Shown: piece after piece, positions 23,401 through 34,747 of the stretch
Position numbering within the stretch: the stretch's first letter is position 1
Layout: each line of letters starts with the position of its first letter
NCBI RefSeq assembly: GCF_001411555.2
Contig: NC_049909.1
Location: forward strand, 10,361,485-10,425,484
DNA from: Juglans regia
Taxonomy: Eukaryota; Streptophyta; Magnoliopsida; Fagales; Juglandaceae
Length of the DNA: 64,000 nucleotides
Direction of reading: 5' to 3'
Position numbers and translations under genes: made by a program
The notes under the pieces: generated by a model
Told to the model about the DNA's origin: nothing
The model's input: the letters and a program-made list of their open reading frames with translations, nothing else
Database searches by the model: none

Positions 23401-24836
23401 TATGTCATGTTACATAATATTGTCTGTTACATTTATGTTTCAAAGTATGTCATGTCTATCGTCTTACGTTTATGTCACGTTACGCTATGTCAGGATTTTT
23501 ATCTTTTTTGTCACGTTTATGTCATGTTCATGTTGCGTTACGTTACGAAATGTCATGTATGCCAGTTAAGTTATTCATGTCAATCACGACCCTAAGCGCT
23601 AGGATTGGGTAATATCCTAGTGGAACTCCTTTGTTCACGCTTGAGTGTCTAAATAGGTGTGAAATTCCCTGGGTTGATGAAGTACAGTCAACAGGTTGCA
23701 AATGGGGCCTAATTAGCTGGTCACCAGAGCGCGCCAAGCACTAACGCCAATGGTGCCACACATTATGTTACATGTGTCCACAGCAAGTGTGGCACAAACA
23801 AATAAGTTATGGGGCCACAACAATTGTGGAGCATACACTACGTGAGACACAGCAATTGTGACACGTAGAATACGTGGAGCCACAACAACTGTGGAGTACG
23901 TATTAACACACTCACAGATGGTATAGACACCTGTGATGTGATGCGGTAATCGGCAGGGACACACAGCTCAAGGGGACCTGTGTAGCACTCAAATGGTCAC
24001 TTTAATGATTAAGTTTATTGAATAAGATTCCAAGTTCAAGTCATGTTTCATGTTATGTTATGTTCAAGTTTACGTTCACACAATCATGGTAATCCCATGA
24101 GACAAGAATATGTTTCAAATTCATGTTATGCTATGTTTCAAGTCCATGTTATGTTTTAAGTTCACGTACATGTCATGTCACATCAAGTTAAGTTTAAGTT
24201 CCAGTTCAAGTTATGTCAGCTCCATGTTATGTCAAGTTACGTTATGTTTATTATTTCATGCCATGTTATGTCAAGATATGTTATGTTTTTTTATTGATTT
24301 AATTATGCATTTATACCTTTACTGCCATACATGCATCATTAACTGATGCGGAAGTTTTTTGTTAACTTACTGAGATTTGTAATCAAATCTCACTGTAGTA
24401 GTCCCAACTACCATTCCCCCCGAATGGTAGATCTTGTTACAGGATCAGAAGGAGAACCGGGAGTTGACCAACTAGAAACGGTCGACTAAGCAACAAGGCG
24501 ATGTAAATGTAGTTACCTCAGATTACTACTTGTATTTTGTGGAGTTCAATCTCCAGCACTCTTTTGTTCACAACCATTTTGGACTAGTGTTGTGATCTTA
24601 GTTGTTTAGTATGTCTTTATGTATAAAATATGTTTTATGTAATTGAGATATTTTAGTTTGGTGCATAGTATTGCTAAAAAAAAAAAAAATTATCCGCTGC
24701 GAATATTGCATAATGCTAGATGCATGTTAGGAATATTGCATCTTATATGTCATGAACGGGGGTATGTAACCTTGTGTTGCATGTCTCAACGCTTCAAATG
24801 TCCGTCCGATCCCAAGCGGAATTTGGGGGCGTCACA
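20469..24836 (+). mobile_element. LTR C1, large gypsy-type LTR, 5'-truncated, plus orientation
   Basis: Reverse-complement match to the solo LTRs at 30328-34747 and 54992-59441. It ends ...GGGGGCGTCACA at 24836 like them, but lacks their first ~1.2 kb. It is interrupted by solo LTR D1 (22050-23283). Long runs of CATGTTATGT-like degenerate words (about 21900-24280) and CCACAACAACTGTGG-type short palindromes (about 23815-23900) are family features. No PBS follows 24836. Confidence 0.85.
22050..23283 (+). mobile_element. solo LTR D1 (1234 bp) nested in LTR C1
   Basis: Runs TGTAACACCCCG...GGGGCGTTACA. The flanks are TGCCA (22045-22049) and TGTCA (23284-23288). The other two C copies show the empty site as AAGTATGCCA followed by (T/C)TGTTACA-type sequence, so this is a duplication with one later change. 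It matches LTR D2 (53040-60128) at both ends but lacks D2's middle. It contains a CT-rich run (22190-22300) and a GC-rich stretch to about 22780, both without a believable protein. Confidence 0.9.
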
Positions 24837-25550
24837 GGTGTTACATCTTGTCTTCTGTAGATTTGATTAACCACTTCCACGTCCATAGCTGCAGTTAAGT
24901 TATGAATTCATTCCCCCATTGGAAAATATTATGGTAGTTTTGAAACCCATTACAAAAGGAGAAAATATGTGAATATTGTTGAGATGTTGGTAAGGCACTC
25001 TCTTCTTTTTTCTTTTTCTTTTTTTTTTTTTTTAAAAACCTCCCATTTTATTCAAAACTTCACCAAAGGTGGAGGAATACCATTCTCGCAGCAGCAACAA
25101 CGAGTCAACGAAAAAAATACAGACACAATACAACTCAAACCGAAGAAAAAAAATCAAACCAAGAAATTAAATTCTCATACTAGGCAAGCTAATTTTGTCC
25201 AACCAAATGATGCCCCTCAACGACCTGGTAGCGTCTCCCCACCCTCATATCAGCATGTCAACCCCTCTTTACCTTGACGTGCCAGAAAATCCACAGCTTG
25301 GTTTCCTTCTCTATATTGGTGTCTTATAGTGAAGTGTGTCACCTTGAAGCTATTGGTAAGGCACTCAAGTGAGGTTATTTCCAAGTAATTGGGGTTGGCA
25401 ACAAGAACCTGTTTTGTTTGTCCTCATCTGCATGAAGTCATATGTTGATCAACCTGTCCTTTTATTTTTCTTTCTATTTCATTTTTCTCCCTTTCAAGAG
25501 CTGCAGAACAGCGACTACCTATGCAATGATGCAATCATTGGCTTTCATTG
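24837..25550. other. host-like DNA with a small LINE insertion
   Basis: Sequence between LTR C1 and LTR F. Apart from the LINE fragment it looks like plant intron or intergenic DNA. A possible short exon (plus strand, about 25498-25550) reads ELQNSDYLCNDAIIGFH after a CTTTCAAG acceptor-like site; it is cut by LTR F and the product is not recognised. Confidence 0.35.
25001..25352 (-). mobile_element. 5'-truncated LINE (352 bp) with 14-bp target duplication
   Basis: Flanked by identical 14-mers TTGGTAAGGCACTC (24987-25000 and 25353-25366). On the minus strand it encodes the end of a LINE RNase H (HQYREGNQAVDFLARQGKEG) and ends in an A-rich tail (T-rich on plus, 25005-25036). Heavy 5' truncation and an oligo-A tail are the hallmarks of target-primed reverse transcription. 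Confidence 0.9.
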
Positions 25551-28394
25551 TGTGACACCCAGACCCAGCCAAGCCCCATTTCTAAATATTTTTGGACTTA
25601 TGCATATCAAAACCCAATTGAGTGTTTGAGTTTTTTTTTTAGAATAGACTACGGGCTTAAAATCTTTGTTTTGGCATATTATGATTTTATTGGGCTTGAT
25701 AATTAGGTTAATTGTTTTTTAAACCCCCACCATGCACGACTCTAGCACTCCCATGCACGTATGCCTTCACTTCTCCTCAGCATTAGGTGTTTTTTTTTTC
25801 CAATCGCCTATATATTCACACATTAACTTCATAGTTCACGCATGTTTCCATTCTATTTTCATGGAAACCGTCCCTATATATATAGAACTCATACGTGGTA
25901 GACATAAATGATCTTTAACCTAGACTAGAGTGCCACTGCACCACCAGATTAACCTTTTCGGACCCTTCCCCAACTGACCAATGACCATCATAAAACCCTT
26001 GTCAAGCTCTCCCTGTTGCCGTCGAACATCTGGGCTACCCAAGCTTCTCTAAGCTTTCCATTGCCACGAGTGAGCCCATTTAAAACCACCACTATCGCAA
26101 CTAGCATCTCCAAGCCTCCACGCCTCCCTGTCCAGGAACGCCGTGCAACCAGCAGCAAATTGGTTGTTTCACGCACGCTGCCATGCACCACCTTACATGC
26201 ATACTAACCAACCTAGCCATGCGTACCACCATGTGATAGCCATTGCATGAGCCCCACGAGAAACAGCACAACCACCACCAAAGGGCAGTCCAACTGCCAA
26301 GCTCTTTCATGCTGCAACCCACACGATTAGCCTTGCACGATGGAAGACACTAGCTCCAAACGAAAATTGCCCAACCTCCATCTCCCCTGCACCACCATTC
26401 CACCTCGTGGCACAACAACACCGAGCATTAGGACAATACTTCCTTCACACGGCAGAAGCCACCGATGCCACCACCCCTCTCCCATCTCACGAAAAGCTGC
26501 CAGCCATTGTCCTCTATTTTTCCCACACCGAAATAGAGCCACCACCTATAGGCATCCCCAGCTCCTTCTCGATGCCATCAACCACGGCAAGTGTACATAG
26601 AAACTGCTGGCGAAGACTTCCTGTCACCCTTGCCCGTCGCACGCCACCTCAGGCCCCGGTAAGCTCATGTCATTTCTTTTTGCTTTTCACTTTTCTCTCA
26701 GTCTCTCCCTCATTCTCTCACTGTGTGCTTCTCTCGTTCATCACTCTCTCTCCCTTTCTATCATTTTCAGCTGCCCAGGCGCCACTCTCACCACTGTCGA
26801 CCACAGCCAGCTCCCTGCGTTGTCACACATTCCCTTCTCAGTGAGCCCTTGCCATGCAAAGCTAATTTCATGCATGTTATGTATATTTATAACAATAAAA
26901 TGCCTAACTATACCTTACCGAATAGTTGGTCTATTAATTAAATGAAATTACATTAGTACTCTTTACTATAAGTTGTATTGATGTGCTTTTAAACTTTTAT
27001 TATGTTTTAGTACTCTCTAATTTATTTATGTTTTACAGAAATCTTTTAAGTATATTAAATTGGTATTAAGCAAGGTTTTTCTTTCAAAACGTAAACAATA
27101 ATGTTGTATTCCTTTTATTATGATCTAGCTTATTATATTGTTGCTGTATAATTTAAAATATTTTGGTATAACTATTATCTAGTATCAGATTTTTAAATGC
27201 TTTAGTCGAAATTATTAAATGGACATTGATGATTTTAGAAAGTGATGATATATTTTGAGGTTATGAGAATTTTAGGTTTTGAGGAATTAAAATAGGTTAT
27301 TTTAGAAGGTTAGACTTAAATATCAAAATACTTGATTGATTGGAAATTTACGGGAATTACGTGATTATTTTATAAGTGACGATTAATTATTGTTCAGTAT
27401 TTTAGAGGAAAATTCTGAAAAGGCTAAGAAATCTAGATAAGCAAGGTTCCTATACTAGACTTTGCATAAAAATAAAATGGGTTGAGGTTGATTTTTGAAA
27501 AACATGCATGTTTGGTTATGAAAAGTAATGTGAACTATCTCAGTTATTTGTTCTGCATTACTCATGAGATTTTGTTTAATAATAAAGTATTTTCTGACAT
27601 GACTGGTATAAACATGAGCTTATTTTTGGCATTGTATTTCTGAACTGTGCAAAAGGAGCGAATATGAAACTAAGGAAACTTTGTGCATAAATTATATTTT
27701 TGTGATCAGATTCTATTTTGTTTTGATTCTGTTCAGTGCTCTGATTTGATAAGATGTGATTTCTGAAAACTTTTGGCATGACTATCTGGTTCTGTATCAG
27801 ATTCTGTTTCTGCTCTGTTCAGTTAGATACTCTACAACGGGGGTTTTACATGGCTTTTGTTCGGATATGATATGGCCCTGCCACTGGAAAAAATAATGGT
27901 ATTCTATTTCAGTTCTTATATGCGTCTGCTTGGTTATCCGTAGATGCACAAGCTTACCACAGGGGTTAAAATGGTCTCTGTTTTGATATGATGCTCTGAT
28001 ATGGTATGCCAAAGTACTTTGTAAGATTCACATTCTATTTTTGATCTGTTGGCTGCTGGTAAGATAAGATGTGATGTTTCAATTTGTGCTATGCCAAATG
28101 AATTTTGATTAGGAATATTTTCAAACTTTTGCTCTGATATTTTTTATAACATGTTCTGATTCTGTATTTTAAAAACAAATATTTTGATTCTACATTCTGA
28201 AACAAAGTATTTTGTTCTGCATTCTGAACACTGTAAATGGTTATGTCTTCTCTTACTAAGTTGTTAATAACTCACCTCTTATCTCCAAACATTTTTTAGA
28301 TAATTTTGATGGTTCAGCTGGAGAACAAGCGTAGAAAGTTTTAGAAAGGTGTGGTGATCGTAGAGGAATAAGTGCCCGAGGGTGCAAGTATATT
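25551..28394 (+). mobile_element. LTR F, gypsy type, plus orientation, 3' end cut off
   Basis: Starts TGTGACACCCAGACCC after CATTG. It has a TATA-like CTATATATTC (25808), a GC-rich part with donor-like GTGAGC at 26841, a mutated copy of the conserved donor near 27437, the palindromic CTACCAC..GGGG motifs, and the acceptor region TTTTTTAG/ATAATTTTGATGG at 28299. It is broken at 28394 by the copia-like element H. Its end and second target copy are not found to the right. Confidence 0.75.
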
Positions 28395-30170
28395 TGTGGT
28401 CACCTTGTAGATTCTTAAAAATCGCAGTTAGACTTGCTGACTATAATCTACGGCTTATATTGTGAGTGTGACCTAAATGAGATTCGCAATGAGTCATCGC
28501 TGACTTCATGGTTGTGCAAAGGACTTTTACATGTAAAAGCTAAGTCTCTTGATAGGAGCATATTTTGGAAAGTTACTACACATTAGAATGTGCATAGAGA
28601 GAAATGATCATTAAACACCACTTGAGAGTTGTGGTTTAATAATTTGTTGTTAACCATGTGATTTCTTTGTACCTCACGGTATTGCTCGTCATGCACATGA
28701 TACTGATGTATTCTATGATCATGTGGCGTGATTGGAAGCATTCTTTGGTAAGCACACACATTCACCATAAATTTAGGAGTTATGGTGAAAAATGTATATT
28801 GACAGGCTTAGATCAGCTCACTCACATGAGCGATCGCCTTTGGCTCTACAAAGAGGTAGCGAGCAAAGATGAGACAATGTATCACTCGGTACATCCAGAG
28901 AGGGATAAGTTGTAAGACACAAAAGATATGTCGCCTTAGTGGGAGCTAAGATGAGGTCTAAGGACCGTGCATGGTTACCCACATTCCATGTAGCTTGTGG
29001 TTTAGCCAGATGCGAGAGCCTCTTTGGCACTTTGGATAGCGAGCAAATGGAGGGACTCAGGTTAGGCGCTGAGATAGCGACTAGACTAAGATCTATACGG
29101 TGAATTGAGAATAGATATATGCTCTTTCTTTCGAAAGAGAACTCCACCATAGCATGTATTTCATACTACATGTGCTTTTGCGACCAACAATAGAGATGAG
29201 TGAATGGTTCCTTGCTTCCTTACCGTGTGAGTCCTGTAAGTCGTAATTGATGACCTTAATTTATTTATTCCCTTAGGAGACCTTTTACTATGTCACGAGG
29301 TTGATGTTTTAGTGTCTGCTACTTTGGCATGTTATCTATGGCCATAAATGATGCGGTTTAAAGAGGCATTGCTGGGAAAGTGACTGAACCAAAACTAAAT
29401 GACATAAGCGTGAAGGGAAGACTATTTGGTAACACATCGGTAATGGTGTGTACTCATTGCCGGCAAGTTATGTTGCTTCTTAGGAGTTGCAATATAGCTG
29501 TAAGTACATCATGTTTTATGGAGATTGAGCATTGCTCTGAGTCATTTGGACTCAAGACGGATTAAGGATGCTTGGTGTGATGTGACCAAATGAGTTGGGA
29601 CATAACGAAACACTTTTAGGGATGTTGCTATGCTAGTCTTCTTTTGGAGAGATTTGGTATAGTGCTCCTATTTTTCTTTTACAATTGTGCTCGATGGTCG
29701 CACGGCCTATTTGTCAGTATGAATAAGATTGAGAACATATTGAGAGATGCAGACCTGGGGTCTTGCCCACTATATGTGAGTGGGAGATGTAAGAAAGGGG
29801 TACCCATAATGGGCACCCCTTCACCTCCTCTTGGGGTCATGAAGTTGCTCTTAAGCCACTTCATGAGCCTCGATGGTTGGCCCTTAATGGCCAACCAAGG
29901 GGTTACACTAGATAGGCTCCCCCTCTTTGGATGATATATTTGGATAAACAAGCTCTCTCTCTAAAATGGTTCTCTCTAGTCACGACATATAGGCTGTGGA
30001 ACATGTGAGTGTTGCTCTGGTATTACCACATAGCACACTCCACGATCGATGTGAAGATCGTGGACGAACAGCAACTCTGGAGAATCCGTGGAACAACCAC
30101 ACTAGATCTGAGATATTTCCGACGAGGTAATATCGCTTCTGCTGTATATTTTGATCTAGTTTTTCTAACA
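28395..30170 (+). mobile_element. 5' LTR of copia-like element H (1776 bp)
   Basis: Runs from TGTGGTCACC to ...TTTTTCTAACA and is followed directly by a PBS (TTGGTATTAGAGCC). The last ~250 bases match the right LTR at 39725-39975, and the first ~70 match 39615-39680. Three consecutive hairpins lie at 29795-29896. Short frames inside have no similarity I recognise. Confidence 0.8.
29795..29896. repeat. three consecutive hairpins in LTR H
   Basis: AAGGGGTACCC/GGGCACCCCTT (29795-29821), TCATGAAGTTGC/GCCACTTCATGA (29837-29865) and GGTTGGCC/GGCCAACC (29875-29896). The third is a perfect 8-bp stem with a 6-base loop; the first two have one mismatch each. Confidence 0.8.
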
Positions 30171-30171
30171 T

Positions 30172-30184
30172 TGGTATTAGAGCC
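30172..30184 (+). promoter_or_regulatory. primer binding site of element H
   Basis: TGGTATTAGAGCC one base after the LTR end; a one-base variant of the tRNA-iMet-complementary site. Confidence 0.8.
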
Positions 30185-30327
30185 CAATCAGTTGTTCCCG
30201 ATTTGTGTGTTTCAACGTGCGCATTATAATTTCATTTGCTGAAATATTTCTGCACAATGATATTTTTTTTACCAATGAGGTGGCTACACTTATAGTGGTA
30301 GCGCCGTTGTGGAATGGCTACAACAAC

Positions 30328-33300
30328 TGTGATGCCCCCAAATTTCGCTTGGGATCGGACGGACATTTGAAGCATTGAGAGATGCAACACAAGGTTACTT
30401 GCCCCCGTTCATGACATATAAGATGCAATATTCCTAACATGCATATAGCATTATGCAATATTCACAGCGGATAATTTTCTTTTTCTTTAGCAATACTATG
30501 CACCAAACCGAAATATCCCAAACACTTAAAACATACTTCATACATGATGACATACTAAACAACTGAGATCACAACACTAGTCCAAAATGGTTGTGATCAA
30601 AAGAGTGTTGGAGATTGAACACCACAAATACAAGTAGTAATGAGGTAACTACTGTACTACCATCTACGTCACACCATTGTTTAGTCGATCATTTCCAGTT
30701 GGTCGATTCTCGATTCTCCTTGAGATCCTGTAACAAAATCTACCATTCGGAGGGAATGGTAGTTGGGACTACTACAGTGAGATTTGATTACAAATCTCAG
30801 TAAGTTAACAGAAAACTTCCACACAGGTTAATGATGCATGCATGGTAGTAAAAGCATGAATGCATAATCAAATCATAAGTAATCATAGCATATCTTGACA
30901 TACAACATAATATAACTGGCATAAACTTAAACTGAAACTGAAGCTTAGCATGAACTTGACTTGAAACATGACATGGACTTGAAACATAGCATGAACGTAA
31001 ACTTGAAAGATAACATGGACTTGAAACATAACATGAATGTAAACATGCATAATTTGAACATGAACTTGAAACATAACATGAACCTGAGCATGACATAACA
31101 TAAATGTGAACTTGGAACATAACGTAAACGTGAACATAACATAACATGAACTTGAAATATATTCTTGTCTCATGGGATTACCATGATTGCGTGAACGTAA
31201 ATTTGAACATAACATAACGTGAAATATGACTTGAACGTGAAATGCATGAACTTGAAATCTTATTCAATAGACTTAATCATTAAAGTGACCATATGGGTGC
31301 TACACAGGTCCCCTTGAGCCGTGTGTCCCTGCCGATTACCGCATCACATCACAGGTTTCTATACCAGCTGTGAGTGCGTTAATACGTACTCCACAGTTGT
31401 TATGGCCCCACGTATTCTACGTGTCACAATTGTTGTGTCTCACATAGTGTATGCTCCACAGTTGTTGTGGCCCCATACTTAATGCTCCACAGTTGTTGTG
31501 GCCCTATGACTTATTTGTTTGTGCCACACTTGCTGTGGACACACGTAACATAATGTGTGGCACCATCGGCATTAGTGTCTGGCGCGCTCCGGTGAACAGT
31601 TAATTAGGCCCTATTCCAACCTGTTGACTGTACTTCGTCAACCCAGGGAATTTCACACCTATTTAGACACTCCAGCGTGATCAAAGGAGTTCCACTAGGA
31701 TATTACCCCATCCTAGCGCTTAGGGTCGTGATTGACATGAATAACTTAACTAACATACATAACATTTCGTAACGTGACTTAACATGAACGTGACATAAAA
31801 GACAGAAGTCCTGACGTAGCATAACGTGACATGAACTAAGACGACAGATATGACATAATTCGAGACATAAATGTAACAGAGAACATTTCATAACATGGCA
31901 TACATGTAACATGTAACATTTCGTAACATGACATACTATACAACAGACAACATTTTTTAACATGGCGTAACATGTAACAGTAAATATTACGTGACATGAA
32001 ATACATGTAACAGATGGCATACTTAACTTAACATGACGTACTTGCAATGTTAGCAATACGTGACAGAATATATTGTGTAACAGAGGAATAATTCAAGACA
32101 GAATAAATTCTGTGTAACAGACAAATATGTAATGACTTGACATGACACATATGATAACATGCATACATACACTCTAGTTCCCTTACTTATCACTTATACA
32201 CATTAAACTGATAGTAAGTTAAAAGCTAACTTACCTCGATCTTCACACTACGAGACAAAAATCAAGTGCGATCACGAGAAACTGAAAGTAGTGATTTCTA
32301 AAAATTAGAACTTAATCACTAACAATTAGGAATATGGAGAAATATCAACTTAGAGTAAAATGACCATTTTACCCTCTACATGTGTGAAAATGACCATTTT
32401 ACCCCTAACTTAAGGATTTTCCATCCTAACTCCAAAAATACCAAAATTTACATACCTTATGTAAATTTTGTCCTAAACTCAAATATCAATTCAAAAAAAT
32501 TTAAAACTACACACAACCATTAAAACTCTATATGGCTGAAACTTACAAGGCTATTTCCTTTGATTTTGTTGTAATTCTTTCAAATTTCAAAACTCATGAT
32601 TAAAACAAAATTTTTCTTCTACTATACTCGTAACATATTCCTAAGAATAATCATGTTTTGAATCATGAACAAAAGTCATCAAAATCACTAAAACCATACT
32701 TGAACTTTTTGGTTTTTCTTCTAAGTTTAAAACAGAATTTTGTTTCTAACTTGTTTTGAGCAACCTCTTGATCCATGACTTATAAAGATGTGATCTTCCA
32801 ACCAAAACATCACATGGTTTAAAAAGGTGTCCTAAAACAGATCCAAGCTTCAAACTCAAGATCACATGGTTAAACATCAACCAAAACATAAATTTAGCCA
32901 AGAACATCATCACTTTGGCCTAACCGAATATCTCCTTGAATAAAATCTAATATCTTCGAAACTAACATCAAATATCTTCAAAATAACATTTTAACATGTA
33001 TATAAGAGGCTTAGGATCTTCCAATAAAAATATCAAAGCCATTGGAATAAGATTAAACCATAAATGATTTAAACTTTCTCAAAACAGAAACTGTTTTTCC
33101 TCTTCCAGTTTCTAAGTTTCTAGACCTAAGAAAATATTTCACCAAAACTCTTAATCATGCAACAAATCCTCAAAAAATAATCATATACACATGTTAACAA
33201 TACTCCATAAAAATTTTGGACCAAGATCTATTCATTAGCTTGGTCATAAACTCCAAAATATAACACACTCTCCAGTTTATCGCCCAAAATGACCTTTCTG

Positions 33301-34747
33301 GGGTCTAAACAACTTTTTACCAATCACAATTCTCCAAATGGAACGAATTAGGTATCCACGTAAACTAGACTCCAAAAGAAAGAACTTTCATGAAGGAAAC
33401 TTTGTGAGAAAATACTTACAAAAGCTTCAAAACGGGCCTTCAAAAGAGGTACGAAAAATTGTCCAAGAATGTCTTTTGTGTTCTATGAAGGAAAAGTGTA
33501 AAGGAGAGTTGCTTTTCGTGGAAAGTAGACTGGAGAGCCTCTTACACAAGCTATGGAAAGTGATAGGACTGAAAGGGAGGTTGAGTGTTGGCCTTTTCCT
33601 CTCATAAAAATCAGTCCAAGATCTTTTCACAAGGTGGAGTGTAAGAGTGAAAGAGTGAGGTGGCCCTTTAGCTTTGTATTTCAAGAACCTTCTAGGCCCT
33701 TCTTGTAAAGATCTGACCAGCCAAGTGGGGGTACAAAACTTAGCCATGAAGCAATGTTAATGTGGTCAATTTTGTGGGCCTAAAGCGAATGGGCCTAAAT
33801 TTTGGAGTTTAAAGAGGGTTTGGGTTGCTATCAAGCCCAAATCCAATATTATTTGGCCCAATCAATATTTCAAGGTTAGCAAGGTTGGATAATGATGTTC
33901 TAACACAAATTTGAAGAATTAATAGCATGTGAAAGTGATTTAATCAAGTGATTAAACACAATGCTAGAAATCGGATTAGAAAATGTTTAAAGGCCAACTT
34001 TAGGGTTTTGGGGAAATCGTTTAGGGTTCCGATTTCAACAATGTTTTTGGGCTTTCAATTGGATTCCCACCATTTAGGGTTTTACTAGGATGGAAACTCT
34101 CTTTGGTCTGGCACAATTTGGTTGATCAGATGAAACAAAGTTTTGCTTAAGTGGCATGATTTCACAGCTTAATTCCTTCAAATCCATCAAACGCTCCTCA
34201 TCGTGCCAAGTGTCTAATATTATTCACTAAGTGTGGCTAAGATCTTGCCAAGTGTCCAAATAAAATTTCTCTAATCTAATTTAGACATTCCACACTGCGA
34301 TTTTGCAACACTGCAATTGGTGCGCTTACCGAGGTTACTATTCACTCCGAAAAAGTGAATCATAAACTTAACACTAAAAATTTCTAAATATTCATATTAA
34401 CCTACAGTGAAAATCTTTTACCGAAATTCAACCTCGAAGTGCCCCTAAAAATAATTTCACAATTTTCAATAGACGTTTCGTCCGAAATTTTGAAAATAAG
34501 ATATTGCGCCATAAAATCTTAAATAATCCACTGAGTTCAATGGCGTAGATCATAATGCATTCTGACACTTCTAACCACGTAAAATAAATAAAACGCATAT
34601 TTCTAGTACCATAGTGAGTGATAACACTAACTATATTGACAGACTAAAACCTATACGATTGATCGATTCGTAAAAACTTATGGGATTTTTACAATATTCC
34701 TAAAGTCAATAGAAATTTCACCAATGAATTTCTAGCGGGCTGTTACA
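30328..34747 (-). mobile_element. solo LTR C2 (4420 bp) nested in element H
   Basis: Perfect 5-bp target duplication ACAAC (30323-30327 and 34748-34752). On the plus strand it runs TGTGATGCCCCC...GGGCTGTTACA; the minus orientation (TGTAACAGCCCGC start) fits gypsy LTR convention. It matches LTR C3 along its whole length. It contains a low-complexity zone of CATAACATGAACTTGAAA-like words (30900-31260 and 31730-32150), CCACAGTTGTTGTGG palindrome repeats (31388-31540), and a coding-like but unrecognised frame at 33338-33607. Confidence 0.92.
31388..31540. repeat. short repeated palindromes CCACAGTTGTTGTGG in LTR C2
   Basis: Four to five variants of (G)CTCCACAGTTGTTGTGGCCCC in about 150 bases, each able to fold on itself. 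The same block is at 56050-56200 in C3 and, reversed, at about 23770-23900 in C1. Confidence 0.8.

Noticed and set aside
23700..23960. tRNA or other structured RNA gene in the palindrome-rich part of LTR C1
   Set aside because: The short palindromes repeat and vary, do not form a cloverleaf, and belong to the LTR in all copies.
30797..31215. Cys/Met/Phe-rich minus-strand frames (also at 31703-32056, 55489-55909 and 56388-56872)
   Set aside because: They come from degenerate CATAACATGAACTTG-like words in LTR C. Several frames are open at once with the same low-complexity make-up, which points to composition and not to coding.
33338..33607. 89-aa plus-strand frame and opposite 106-aa frame (58021-58431 in C3)
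   Set aside because: Present in all LTR C copies, but the copies have indels that change the frame and the ends differ. No known domain. Probably LTR leader or promoter DNA.
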